Origin: Nonomuraea endophytica | Lineage (GTDB): Bacteria > Actinomycetota > Actinomycetes > Streptosporangiales > Streptosporangiaceae | NCBI RefSeq assembly: GCF_014203235.1 | Contig: NZ_JACHIN010000029.1 | Span: 1 to 54,757, forward strand | DNA: 54,757 bases | Direction: 5' to 3' | Shown here: one piece after another, positions 41,398 to 49,585 of the stretch | Layout: every line of letters starts with the position of its first letter | Numbering within the stretch: the first letter of the stretch is position 1 | Made by a program: the position numbers and the translations under genes | The notes under the pieces: model-generated | Told to the model about the DNA's origin: nothing | Database searches by the model: none | Seen by the model: the letters and a program-made list of their open reading frames with translations, nothing else

Positions 41398-42258
41398 TCA
41401 CAGGGCCACCTGCTCGCGCACCGCCGGCACCACCTGCTCGGCGAAGCGCGTGAGCTGCTCCCGCTGATCGCCCTCCGGCCAGAAGACGAACGCGTCGATG
41501 CCGTAGCCGACGGCCAGATCCGTCAGCTCGTCCACCCACTGGTCGGCCGGACCCTTCAGGAACCCCTCCGTCGCGCCATCGGTGATCGTGCCGCCCGCGT
41601 TGTATACACGCCGGATGTCGGACGGCTCACGGCCCGCCGCCAGCGCCGCCTCGTCGACCCGGGCGCTCATCTCCGCCAGCCGCTCCGGCTTCGCCCACCC
41701 CGACGACGGCACCCAGCCGTCGGCCAGCCGCCCCGTCAGCGCGAGCGCCCTCGGCCCGCCTGTGCCCAACCAGATGCCGATGTCGTGCGCGGGCGCCGGT
41801 CCCGTCTGGGCGCCGCGCAGGTGGTAGTGCTCGCCCTCGAAGCGCTGGTTGCGCTCGCCGCTCCACACGGCCCTGATCACCGTGATCGCCTCCTCCAGCG
41901 CGCCGAGCGCCTCCTTGGGGCTACGGCGCGGCCCGCCGTACGCGTCGATCGCATCCCAGAACGAACCGGCCCCAAGACCGAGCTCCACCCGCCCGCCGCT
42001 CAGCAGGTCGAGGCTGGCCGCCGCCTTGGCCAGCACGGCGGGCTGGCGCAACGGCAGGTTCGCCACGTCGGGGAAGACCGTGATCCGCTCGGTCTTGGCC
42101 GCGATGACGCTGAGCAGGGTCCAGGTGTCCACGTACCGGCGCTGGTAGGGATGGTCCTGCACGCCGATCAGGTCAAGGCCGAGCCGGTCGGCGAGCTGCG
42201 CGTACTCGATGAGGGGATCGGCGCTGTTCGGCACCAGGAAGTACCCGAAGTCCGTCAT
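41398..42258 (-). CDS. LLM-class F420-dependent oxidoreductase
   Basis: 286 aa TIM-barrel of the luciferase-like monooxygenase family. GVQDHPYQRRYVDTWTLLSVIAAKTERI and LGLGAGSFWDAIDAYGG are typical of actinobacterial F420-binding members. ATG at 42258 is chosen because residues encoded upstream do not resemble the family. Substrate unknown. Confidence 0.9.
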   Translation of the reverse strand: MTDFGYFLVPNSADPLIEYAQLADRLGLDLIGVQDHPYQRRYVDTWTLLSVIAAKTERITVFPDVANLPLRQPAVLAKAAASLDLLSGGRVELGLGAGSFWDAIDAYGGPRRSPKEALGALEEAITVIRAVWSGERNQRFEGEHYHLRGAQTGPAPAHDIGIWLGTGGPRALALTGRLADGWVPSSGWAKPERLAEMSARVDEAALAAGREPSDIRRVYNAGGTITDGATEGFLKGPADQWVDELTDLAVGYGIDAFVFWPEGDQREQLTRFAEQVVPAVREQVAL

Positions 42259-42315
42259 GACTCTGAGTATGGGACTACTCATGCGCCCGGCCGGGAGCGG
42301 GCTCACCGTGGCCTC

Positions 42316-44091
42316 ATGGACGCCATGTCACAGACCCGGGCAGCGGCGGCGCGATACGCGAGCAAGCGGGATGACCGCGCGCGCATCCAGCGCCGCCGGG
42401 AGCAGACCGGGCAACGCATCGTGGACGACGCCGACCAGGTGACCGCCAGGGCCGAGCGGCTCGTCCAGCGCGGTACCGTCTCCGTCGCCACCGTGGAACG
42501 CCTCTCCGAGCAGAGCCCCGACCGCCTGCTCGAACGCATCGTCGGCGTCTCGGCCGACTTCCAGCCCGCCAACTTCCTGGCCAGGGGAGCGCGGGCCATC
42601 ACCTCCGTGGGCCGCATCACCCAGGGCTCCAACGGCCGCGCCATCCCCGTCGGGACCGGTTTCCTGGTCGCGCCCTCGCTGCTGCTCACCAACAACCACG
42701 TGCTGCCCGACCAGGACAGCGCGGGCGAGGCCGAGGTCGAGTTCGGCGCCGAGATGAGCATCGACAACGACCCGCCCGCCTGGACCCGCTTCCGCCTCGA
42801 CCCGTCGGCGGCGTTCGCCACCGACGAGGACCTCGACTTCACGCTCGTCCGCGTCGTCCCCGCCGCCGACGGCAGGACCGCCGGCGACCTGTACGGCTGG
42901 AACCGCCTGATGGCCCGCCAGGGCAAGATCGTCACCGGCGAGCCGGTCAACCTCGTCGGCCACCCCAACGGCCGCCTCAAGGAGATCACGATCCGCCGCA
43001 ACGAGCTGACCATGCAGCTCGACCACTTCCTCCACTACAGCGCCGACACCGAACCTGGCAGCTCCGGCTCCCCCGTCTTCAACGACCAGTGGGAGGTCGT
43101 CGCGCTCCACCACTCCGGCGTCCCCGGCGAGGACGGCGCCTGGGTCGCCAACGAGGGTGTCCGCGTCAGCTCCATCCTGTCCGGCCTGCCCGTCGGCCTG
43201 CTGTCCGAGCTGGGCGCCGCCCCGCTCGCCACGGAATCGATCGCCCCGGTACGGCAGGCCGGCGCACCCGCCCGCCCCTCCGCCTTCGGCGGCACCCGCC
43301 ACCTCGTCTTCCTCCACGGCCGGGGCCAGACGGGCCGCGACCCCCAGACCATGCGCCGCGAATGGATAGCCGGCCTCAACAAGGGCCTCACCCTGGCCGG
43401 CCTGCCAACGGTGGAACCCGCCGACGCGTGGTTCCCCTTCTACGGCGACACCCTCACCGAGCCCCTGGAATCCTTGGCCCCCGCCTCCCCGACCACCCGC
43501 GTCGTCTACGAGCAGCTCGTCGGCGAGGCCGCCGCGCTCGCCGGCCGCCCGGCCGACGGCCGCCGCGAAGGGCTGCTGACCGGCGTGCAGGGCGCCCTGT
43601 CCTGGCTGGCCTCCGCCACGAACCTCGACCACCTCCTGATCGCCGCCGTCTTCCGCGACGTGGCCGCCTATCTCGACGACTCCTCGGTACGGCAGGCCGT
43701 ACTGGCCGCGGTCGAACGCACCCTCCCGGCCTCCGGCCAGGTGGTCCTGGTGTCCCACAGCCTGGGCACCGTCGTCGCCATGGACCTGCTCACCCGCCTG
43801 CCGGACGCCCTGGAGGTCCCCCTCCTGGTCACGTTGGGCAGCCCGCTGGGCTTGGACGCCGTCCAGGGCCGCCTGCTGTCGGGCGGCCCGCACCGCCCCG
43901 ACCGGGTCGGCCAGTGGCTCAACGTCTGGTCACAGTCGGACCCGGTGAGCATCGGCTGCCCGCTGGAGGACGACTGGAAGGGCCAGGTGGACGAACGCGC
44001 CGCCGACAACCCGCTGCAACGCTCACACGACGTCGCCGAGTACCTGTCCCACCCGCACGTGGCCAGAGCCCTGCTACGCCACCTCACGTAG
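42316..44091 (+). CDS. Trypsin-like protease fused to alpha/beta hydrolase
   Basis: 591 aa, cytoplasmic by sequence (no signal peptide). Residues 1-70 are a charged helical region; 78-100 has SADFQPANFLARGARAITSV, a leader seen before trypsin domains of some bacterial conflict-type proteins. Trypsin-fold protease about 100-290: His128 (TNNHVL), Asp174 (DLDFTLV), Ser250 (GSSGSP). Hydrolase about 325-591: FLHGRGQ, nucleophile Ser482 (SHSLGT), Asp542 (SDPVS) and His571 (SHDVAEYL). Both triads look intact. It may act as a protease-lipase effector in stress or phage defence; this is inference, since no defence partners flank it. Confidence 0.85.
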   Translation: MDAMSQTRAAAARYASKRDDRARIQRRREQTGQRIVDDADQVTARAERLVQRGTVSVATVERLSEQSPDRLLERIVGVSADFQPANFLARGARAITSVGRITQGSNGRAIPVGTGFLVAPSLLLTNNHVLPDQDSAGEAEVEFGAEMSIDNDPPAWTRFRLDPSAAFATDEDLDFTLVRVVPAADGRTAGDLYGWNRLMARQGKIVTGEPVNLVGHPNGRLKEITIRRNELTMQLDHFLHYSADTEPGSSGSPVFNDQWEVVALHHSGVPGEDGAWVANEGVRVSSILSGLPVGLLSELGAAPLATESIAPVRQAGAPARPSAFGGTRHLVFLHGRGQTGRDPQTMRREWIAGLNKGLTLAGLPTVEPADAWFPFYGDTLTEPLESLAPASPTTRVVYEQLVGEAAALAGRPADGRREGLLTGVQGALSWLASATNLDHLLIAAVFRDVAAYLDDSSVRQAVLAAVERTLPASGQVVLVSHSLGTVVAMDLLTRLPDALEVPLLVTLGSPLGLDAVQGRLLSGGPHRPDRVGQWLNVWSQSDPVSIGCPLEDDWKGQVDERAADNPLQRSHDVAEYLSHPHVARALLRHLT

Positions 44092-44096
44092 GTCGG

Positions 44097-44705
44097 CTAC
44101 TCAAGCAAAGCAGGATGCCGAAGGTCGTCCACCTTCACCGCGACGTCCGCCGCCCGCACCGGACCGACCTCCCGCTCGTACCGCTCATAAGCGGGCAGCC
44201 GCCACCGCTCCTCCCCGGCGGTGTGCCGCTCCAGCGCCGCCGAGGACATCCACAGATGCACGCTCAGCTCGGCCGCCAGCCCCCGGCCGAGCAGCAGCGT
44301 CCCGTCCAGCACCACCACCCCGCCAGGCCGCACCTCCTGGTACGGCACGCGAAACGCCCGATCGGCCACACTGTCCCAGAGCCGGGGAAGCACCTGGCCG
44401 GAGCCGTTGAAGACCTCCCTGGAGATGGCCTTCACATCCAGCCAGTCGTCGTAGAAGGCGTCCGGGTCCGTCCTGCCGTACTCGAGCCGGAGCGAGGCGG
44501 GCCGCAGAAAGTCCCAGGCCGACACCCTGATCACCGGCCGCCCCAGCACCCTGAGCGGCTCGGCCAGCGCGTCCGCGTAGACCTCCGGCCGGGCGGCGGG
44601 CGCCCCGTCCACGATCACCCGCGCGGGAACGTCCCGAGGCAACTCCACGATGCGCTGAACCAGCTCATCAACCAGCGATTCCGGCGAAATCGGCCGCACC
44701 CCCAT
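44097..44705 (-). CDS. Uridine kinase-like protein lacking a P-loop
   Basis: 202 aa. The overall pattern (RVIVDG near 30, ADFLRPAS-like WDFLRPASLRLEYGRTDPDAFYDDW, LDGTLLLGRG, ERYEREV) is that of nucleoside kinases, but the Walker A site reads DGAPAARPE and has no GKS/T. Binding of ATP is therefore doubtful; a regulatory or altered phosphotransfer role is possible. The same degenerate version is, as I recall, common in actinobacteria, so it is unlikely to be a recent decay. Convergent with the protease fusion, stops five bases apart. Confidence 0.8.
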   Translation of the reverse strand: MGVRPISPESLVDELVQRIVELPRDVPARVIVDGAPAARPEVYADALAEPLRVLGRPVIRVSAWDFLRPASLRLEYGRTDPDAFYDDWLDVKAISREVFNGSGQVLPRLWDSVADRAFRVPYQEVRPGGVVVLDGTLLLGRGLAAELSVHLWMSSAALERHTAGEERWRLPAYERYEREVGPVRAADVAVKVDDLRHPALLE

Positions 44706-44791
44706 GCCACGACCCTATTGCCCCCTCGACCTCACCAGAGGTCCGGTGTGCCCGGGCGTGACCCTGGATCGGATCACACGTGGAGAGATCG

Positions 44792-45082
44792 ATGCCGCAT
44801 GTGGCGTGCTCCTGCGAGCCGCGGTGGCCGCAACTCATGGTCACGTTGGACGGACAGTGGTACCTCGGCCACCCAGGCTCGCGCGGCACGCACACTCCCC
44901 TCCTGCCTGATCATCCCGTCTGCTCGGCATGTCCCCTGGACGCGCGGACGGTCCGCGTGACTGGCACGCTGGCCGAACTCAACGGCGGGCTTCCGTCGCA
45001 TCTGGGACAAGGTACGAGCCGGCGTGGGGGAGCGGGCACGAGGAGAGGCCATCGGGCACGCAAGATCGAAAAGACGTCTTGA
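44792..45082 (+). CDS. Small Cys-rich hypothetical protein, 96 aa
   Basis: ATG 44792 has GGAGAG seven bases upstream. The product opens MPHVACSCEPRWPQ, continues with a short strand-like stretch (LMVTLDGQWYLGHPG), then CSACPLDA, giving four cysteines (C-x-C and C-x2-C) that could hold a metal. The C-terminal 30 residues are basic and low complexity. A perfect terminator hairpin starts five bases after the stop, which supports a real transcript unit. No family is recognised. Confidence 0.5.
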   Translation: MPHVACSCEPRWPQLMVTLDGQWYLGHPGSRGTHTPLLPDHPVCSACPLDARTVRVTGTLAELNGGLPSHLGQGTSRRGGAGTRRGHRARKIEKTS

Positions 45083-45087
45083 CGAAC

Positions 45088-45130
45088 CCGAAAGGCCAGG
45101 TCACCCATTGCGGTTGACCTGGCCTTTCGG
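45088..45130. terminator. Bidirectional terminator hairpin
   Basis: A perfect 16-bp stem (CCGAAAGGCCAGGTCA with its complement) and an 11-base loop, placed between the small plus-strand gene and the 3' end of tRNA-Gly on the minus strand. TTTCGG on one side and the A-rich flank on the other give weak U tracts both ways. Confidence 0.85.
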
Positions 45131-45134
45131 CTGG

Positions 45135-45208
45135 TGGAGCGGACGACGGGAATCGAACCCGCGTAGCTAGTTTGGAAGACTAGGGCTCTACCATTGAGCT
45201 ACGTCCGC
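45135..45208 (-). tRNA. tRNA-Gly (anticodon TCC)
   Basis: 74 nt including an encoded CCA. Acceptor arms GCGGACG/CGTCCGC pair, the D loop has AATGGTA, the anticodon loop is CTTCCAA, and the T arm is CGGGTTCGATTCCCG. Reads GGA codons (and GGG by wobble). Confidence 0.96.
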
Positions 45209-45297
45209 GCGAGCCGGTCCAAGTCTGGTCTAGACTTCATCCGGTCGTCAGGGCGTAAGCGTACCGGAGTCTCGGGCAGCTTGCGCACCGGGCGCAG

Positions 45298-45371
45298 CGG
45301 GGCGTGGCGCAGCTTGGTAGCGCGCTTGCTTTGGGAGCAAGAAGTCGCAGGTTCAAATCCTGTCGCCCCGA
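45298..45371 (+). tRNA. tRNA-Pro (anticodon TGG)
   Basis: 74 nt; acceptor CGGGGCG/CGCCCCG, D arm GGCGCAGCTTGGTAGCGC, anticodon stem CTTGC/GCAAG around TTTGGGA, T arm GCAGGTTCAAATCCTGT. CCA is not encoded. Divergent from tRNA-Gly. Confidence 0.96.
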
Positions 45372-45380
45372 CTTGCGGAA

Positions 45381-45412
45381 ACGCCCCGTTCCTTGATCAA
45401 GGAACGGGGCGT
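45381..45412. terminator. Perfect palindromic terminator after tRNA-Pro
   Basis: ACGCCCCGTTCCTTGA is followed directly by its complement, a 32-bp perfect palindrome nine bases past the tRNA. It also lies 26 bp beyond the stop of the convergent ATPase gene and may serve both. Confidence 0.85.
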
Positions 45413-45437
45413 GCTCGTCTAACTGCGCGGCTGAGGA

Positions 45438-45905
45438 TCAGCGTTCGGTGCGAAACAGGGCCCAGACGGCCTTGCCGCCCCGGTCCAGGGGGTCCCAGCC
45501 CCAGCACTGGCTGTAGGTCTCGACGATGTAGAGGCCGCGGCCGTTCTCCGAGATGAAGTCGGGCTCCTTGCGGGTGGGCACCTCGTCGCTCGGGTCGGCC
45601 ACCGCCAGCAGTACGTGGGGGGCGACGCGCATCAGCAGCAGGGTGAGACCGTGGTGGCCGCGGGTGTAGCGGACGGCGTTGGTGACGAGTTCGGAGACCA
45701 CCAGCGCGGCGTCGTCGCTCAGTTCGGGAAGACCCCAGTTGTGCAAGGTATCGCGGGTGACGTCACGCGCGGTCTTGACCGAATCGGCCTGAAAGGGAAG
45801 CGGGCACGAGGTGGTGTACGGATGGGCCCGGCTGAGCAGGCTGTCGAAGCCGACCTCGCGGGTGATCTGCAGGCAGTCGGCAGTGGCCAGGGGGTCCTCC
45901 ACCAT
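45438..45905 (-). CDS. RsbW-like ATP-binding regulator (HATPase_c_2)
   Basis: 155 aa. GHKL ATPase boxes: N box ELVTNAVRYTRG, G1 VADPSDEVP, and G2 ENGRGLYIVE. There is no sensor or phospho-acceptor domain, so it is an anti-sigma-type kinase or related binder. The family is commonly paired with XRE/DUF5753 genes in Streptomyces and relatives, where the pair governs development. It is divergent from exactly such a gene, across a 228-bp control region. Confidence 0.88.
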   Translation of the reverse strand: MVEDPLATADCLQITREVGFDSLLSRAHPYTTSCPLPFQADSVKTARDVTRDTLHNWGLPELSDDAALVVSELVTNAVRYTRGHHGLTLLLMRVAPHVLLAVADPSDEVPTRKEPDFISENGRGLYIVETYSQCWGWDPLDRGGKAVWALFRTER

Positions 45906-45935
45906 CCCGCCGCTACCTCCCGCTTGCCCATCGGT

Positions 45936-46015
45936 TAGTGCATGTTTGGCCCAATATGCACTAGGCCATCATGGGTCACGACGCGCGTAGCTGCAAGACC
46001 CAAATGCACGTGCAT
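45936..46015. promoter_or_regulatory. TGCA-type dyads in the ATPase/XRE control region
   Basis: TAGTGCAT (45936-45943) and ATGCACTA (45956-45963) are perfect eight-base arms, 12 bp apart. A second perfect palindrome, ATGCACGTGCAT, lies at 46004-46015, followed by further TGCA words. Both share the half-site ATGCAC. They are placed to control the two divergent genes, probably bound by the XRE protein. Confidence 0.6.
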
Positions 46016-46133
46016 GTGCAATGTGCAACCGCATGGGCGCTTCGGCCGGATATGCCGAACCGGACACGAGGTTGAGACCTTGTCATACCCGGCGGAGGGA
46101 TGTCACTGTGTGTCCGGACGTATTGGAGGCAGT

Positions 46134-47000
46134 GTGACGCAGAACCAGCCGGGTTCCGGACCTACGGCGCTGCGCATCCTCCTCGGCTCCCAGCTCCGCA
46201 GGCTGAGGGAGGCCAAGGGCGTCACGCGTGAGGAGGCCGGCCACCTGATCAGGGGCTCGGAATCCAAGATCAGCCGGATGGAGCTGGGCCGCGTCGGCTT
46301 CAAGGAGCGCGACGTAGCCGACCTGCTGACCCTTTACGGCGTCAGCGACAACCAGGCCCGTTCCGCCGTCCTCGACCTCGTGGGCACGGCCAACGAACCG
46401 GGCTGGTGGCACCGCTTCAACGACATCCTGCCCTCTTGGTTCCAGGCGTACGTCGGGCTGGAAGAGGCCGCCGAGCGCATCAGGACGTACGAGGTGCAGT
46501 TCGTCCCCGGACTGCTGCAGACGAAGGAATACGCCAAGGCGGTGGTCACCGCCGGTTCGGCCGGCATCAGCGCCGAGGAGATCTCCCGCCGTGTCGACGT
46601 GCGCCTCGAACGGCAGCGCGTGCTCGACCGCCCCGACGGCCCGGTCTTCTGGGCGGTGATCGACGAGGCGGCGCTGCGCCGTCCCATCGGCGGCGCGGAG
46701 GTCATGCGGGCCCAGCTGGAGCACCTCATCGAGCAGATGCGCCAGCCCAACATCACCGTCCAGGTGATGCCCTTCGACTTCGGCGGGCACAGCGCCGAGG
46801 GCGGCGCGTTCAGCATCCTGCGCTTCCCCGACCGCGAGCTGCCCGACGTGGTCTACGTGGAACAACTCGCCAGCGCTCTCTACCTCGACAAGCGAGAGGA
46901 CGTCGACCGCTACACCGAGGTCATGGAGCGCCTGTGCGCCGTCAGCACCACCCCGGACGAGACGGTGGAGCTGCTGCGCACGATCGCCGACGAGTTCTGA
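46134..47000 (+). CDS. XRE-family regulator with DUF5753 (WhiJ-like)
   Basis: 288 aa. Helix-turn-helix near residues 15-70 (LRILLGSQLRRLREAKGVTREEAGHLIRGSESKISRMELG); DUF5753 follows from about 95 (FVPGLLQTKEYAKAVV, VQVMPFDFGGHSAEGGAFSIL). GTG at 46134 has TTGGAGG upstream; a longer frame to the left is not protein-like. Such regulators work with small DUF397 proteins and RsbW-like partners; no DUF397 gene is seen here. Confidence 0.9.
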   Translation: MTQNQPGSGPTALRILLGSQLRRLREAKGVTREEAGHLIRGSESKISRMELGRVGFKERDVADLLTLYGVSDNQARSAVLDLVGTANEPGWWHRFNDILPSWFQAYVGLEEAAERIRTYEVQFVPGLLQTKEYAKAVVTAGSAGISAEEISRRVDVRLERQRVLDRPDGPVFWAVIDEAALRRPIGGAEVMRAQLEHLIEQMRQPNITVQVMPFDFGGHSAEGGAFSILRFPDRELPDVVYVEQLASALYLDKREDVDRYTEVMERLCAVSTTPDETVELLRTIADEF

Positions 47001-47012
47001 GCGCCGTCACGT

Positions 47013-47041
47013 CGTTGTTGGGTACGCATCTGCCCTAGACT
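47013..47041 (+). promoter_or_regulatory. Probable tig promoter
   Basis: TAGACT at 47036-47041 is a good -10; CGTTGT or TTGTTG 15 to 17 bp earlier is the likely -35. It gives a leader of about 120 nt before the trigger factor start. Confidence 0.4.
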
Positions 47042-47167
47042 GGCCAACGGCGTTGGATCCCGCCGTAGCGGAGCATGCCCGGCGCCGCTCATGTGGGCGC
47101 GGCGCGTGAGCCGTACCGAATGGACGCGCCCGCGCATCACTCGAAGCTTGATCAAGGAGACCACCCC

Positions 47168-48550
47168 GTGAAGACCGCTGTCGAGGAGCTCAGCCCGACC
47201 AGGGTGAAGCTCACTGTCGAGGTGCCGTTCGAAGAGCTGCGCCCGAGCCTGGATGCGGCATACAAGAAGGTCGCGCAGCAGGTCCGCGTGCCCGGCTTCC
47301 GTCCTGGCAAGGTGCCGGCCCGCATCATCGAGCAGCGCTTCGGCCGCGCGGTGGTGCTGGAGGAGACCCTCAACGACGCGGTGCCCAAGCTCTACGGCCA
47401 GGCTGTCGACGAGGTCGACGTCTTCCCGGTCAGCCAGCCCGACATCGAGGTCACGAAGATCGAGGACGGTGAGCAGATCGAGTTCACCGCCGAGGTCGAC
47501 ATCCGCCCCAACTTCGACGTCCCCGACTACGCGGGCGCCGAGGTCACCGTCGACGCGGCCACGGTCTCCGACGAGGACATCGACGGGCAGCTCGACGGCC
47601 TGCGCCAGCGCTTCGCGACGCTGACCGGCGTCGAGCGCGCGGCCGCCGACGGCGACTTCGTCGTCATGGACCTGCGCGCCGAGATCGACGGCAACAACAT
47701 CGAGGAGCAGCAGGCCAACGAGGTCTCCTACGAGGTCGGCGCAGGCTCCGTGCTCCAGGGCCTCGACGAGGCGCTCGTGGGCATGTCCGCGGGCGAGGAG
47801 AAGACCTTCGGCACCGAGCTGGTCGGCGGCGACAACGCCGGCGAGCAGGCTGACGTGATCATCACCGTCAAGTCGGTCAAGGAGAAGGTGCTTCCCGAGC
47901 TCGACGACGACTTCGCGCAGCTGGCCAGCGAGTTCGACACGCTGGAGGAGCTCAAGGACAGCATCCGCGAGACCGCCCGCCGCAACAAGCTGGTCGACCA
48001 GGTCGTCCAGGCGCGCGAGAACGCCCTCGACGCCCTGCTGGAGAAGATCGACATCCCGATCCCCGACAGCGCGCTCAAGGCCGAGGTCGACGCCCGCAAG
48101 CACAACCTCGACCACCAGATCGCCGAGTCCGGCCTCAGCCGCGACGCCTTCTTCCGTCTTTACCAGACGACGGAGGAGGAGCGCTTCGCCGAGTTCGACA
48201 CCAACTCCGCGAAGGCCATCAAGACCGGCTTCGTCCTCGACAAGATCGTCAAGGCCGAGGAACTGGGCGTCTCCGAGCAGGAGCTGACCAACTTCGTCGT
48301 CCGCCGCGCCATGCAGATGGGCGTCCAGCCCAACCAGCTGGCCCAGCACCTCGCCGACAACGACCAGCTCACGCTGGCCATGGTCGAGATCGTCCGCGAC
48401 AAGGCCAAGGCCGTCGTGGGTGACGCCGCCAAGATCGTCGACTCCGAGGGCGCCGAGATCGACCTCAAGGCCATCTACACCGAGATCAACGGTGAAGAGG
48501 TCGTCGAGGAGCCGGCCGACACGCCGGCCGAGGAGAAGGCCGACGCCTGA
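47168..48550 (+). CDS. tig: Trigger factor, ribosome-bound chaperone and prolyl isomerase
   Basis: 460 aa. N-terminal ribosome-binding domain with the signature GFRPGKVPARIIEQRFG near 40-58, FKBP-type isomerase domain about 160-245 (GDFVVMDLRAEIDG, GLDEALVGMSAGEEKTF), then the helical chaperone arms and an acidic tail. GTG start with AAGGAG. Located just before the clp genes, as is common in bacteria, but with its own terminator. Confidence 0.96.
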   Translation: MKTAVEELSPTRVKLTVEVPFEELRPSLDAAYKKVAQQVRVPGFRPGKVPARIIEQRFGRAVVLEETLNDAVPKLYGQAVDEVDVFPVSQPDIEVTKIEDGEQIEFTAEVDIRPNFDVPDYAGAEVTVDAATVSDEDIDGQLDGLRQRFATLTGVERAAADGDFVVMDLRAEIDGNNIEEQQANEVSYEVGAGSVLQGLDEALVGMSAGEEKTFGTELVGGDNAGEQADVIITVKSVKEKVLPELDDDFAQLASEFDTLEELKDSIRETARRNKLVDQVVQARENALDALLEKIDIPIPDSALKAEVDARKHNLDHQIAESGLSRDAFFRLYQTTEEERFAEFDTNSAKAIKTGFVLDKIVKAEELGVSEQELTNFVVRRAMQMGVQPNQLAQHLADNDQLTLAMVEIVRDKAKAVVGDAAKIVDSEGAEIDLKAIYTEINGEEVVEEPADTPAEEKADA

Positions 48551-48562
48551 TCCCAAGGCTCA

Positions 48563-48597
48563 CGAAAGCCCCCGGTCGTCATGGCCGGGGGCTTTCG
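48563..48597 (+). terminator. Terminator of tig
   Basis: CGAAAGCCCCCGG and its complement form a 13-bp stem with loop TCGTCATGG, 12 bp after the tig stop; TTTCG is at the end of the stem. DNA from here to the clpP1 control region holds no gene. Confidence 0.85.
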
Positions 48598-48839
48598 CCG
48601 TTCCCGGTCCTCGCGGCGCCCCGGAGGGGCGCAGGAGGGCGCCGGGCGGCGGGAGGGTGGACGGCGGGCTCGGCGCCCTTCCGGCGGGCTCAGGGTGGGG
48701 CACGGAGACCGGTCAAGAGTGCGTCGTAACGGCGGGAACCATGTCCGACGTGAGAAGCGCCCGCAGATCGGGAGCAACTTAGCTGAAGTGGGAGGCGCTC
48801 AGCTGGCTGCGCCGTAAAGTATGGGCATCCAACCACCTG

Positions 48840-48898
48840 CGCCGACAGCGAACAGGTGGGGAGACGGGGCATGACCGCTAGCCGAGGCGCGTTAAGGT
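48840..48898 (+). promoter_or_regulatory. ClgR box and promoter of clpP1-clpP2
   Basis: The minus strand at 48840-48853 reads GTTCGC, five bases, GCG, exactly the published Streptomyces ClgR operator form. A candidate -10, TAAGGT, lies at 48893-48898, putting the box near -50, a usual place for activation. A start just after gives a short leader of about 35 nt. An upstream TAAAGT at 48825 could be another -10. Confidence 0.75.
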
Positions 48899-48941
48899 CA
48901 CAAGCAAAGCCAATCGTTACGACGCATCGGAAGGTGAAGCT

Positions 48942-49574
48942 GTGACCAGCCCGCCGACCTTCAATCAGCCCGAGTCGCGAGGCCGTGAGAACGGCTCGTC
49001 CTTCCGGCTTGAGGACCAGCTTTACCAGCGCCTGCTGCGTGAGCGCATCATTGTGCTCGGGCAGGAGGTCAACGACGAGATCGCCAACCGCATTTGTGCG
49101 GAGCTCCTGTTGCTCGCGGCCGACGACCCGGACCGCGACATCTGGCTCTACATCAACTCGCCTGGCGGCTCGGTGACCGCCGGCATGGCGATATACGACA
49201 TGATGGAGTATGTGCCGAACGACGTCGCGACGGTGGCGATGGGCCTGGCCGCTTCCATGGGCCAGTTCCTGCTGTCGGCCGGCGCCAGGGGCAAGCGCTA
49301 CGCGCTGCCGCACGCGCGCATCATGATGCACCAGCCTTCCGGCGGCATCGGCGGCACCGCCGCCGACATCGCCATCCAGGCTGAGCAGATGCTCTACGTG
49401 AAGAAGACGCTGGCCGAGCGGATCGCCGCGCACACCGGCCAGACGCTGGAGCAGATCGAGTCCGACTCCGACCGAGACCGGTGGTTCACGGCCGAGGAGG
49501 CCAAGGACTACGGCTTCATCGACCAGGTCGTGCGCAACGCACGGCAGGTGCCCTCCGCGGGCGCCGTCTCCTAG
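48942..49574 (+). CDS. clpP1: ATP-dependent Clp protease proteolytic subunit 1
   Basis: 210 aa. Catalytic Ser105 (AASMGQF), His130 (ARIMMHQPSGG) and an Asp in SDRDRW (about 177-179). NSPGGS forms the substrate-facing loop. A short N-terminal propeptide-like extension precedes the fold. Works as a mixed barrel with ClpP2 in actinobacteria. GTG start with GGAAGG. 11 bp before clpP2. Confidence 0.96.
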   Translation: MTSPPTFNQPESRGRENGSSFRLEDQLYQRLLRERIIVLGQEVNDEIANRICAELLLLAADDPDRDIWLYINSPGGSVTAGMAIYDMMEYVPNDVATVAMGLAASMGQFLLSAGARGKRYALPHARIMMHQPSGGIGGTAADIAIQAEQMLYVKKTLAERIAAHTGQTLEQIESDSDRDRWFTAEEAKDYGFIDQVVRNARQVPSAGAVS

Positions 49575-49585
49575 GGGGAGCTGAA

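Noticed and set aside
41134..42315. N-terminal extension of the trypsin-hydrolase fusion
   Set aside because: It runs opposite a clear LLM-class oxidoreductase gene and its translation is low complexity; the protein proper starts at 42316.
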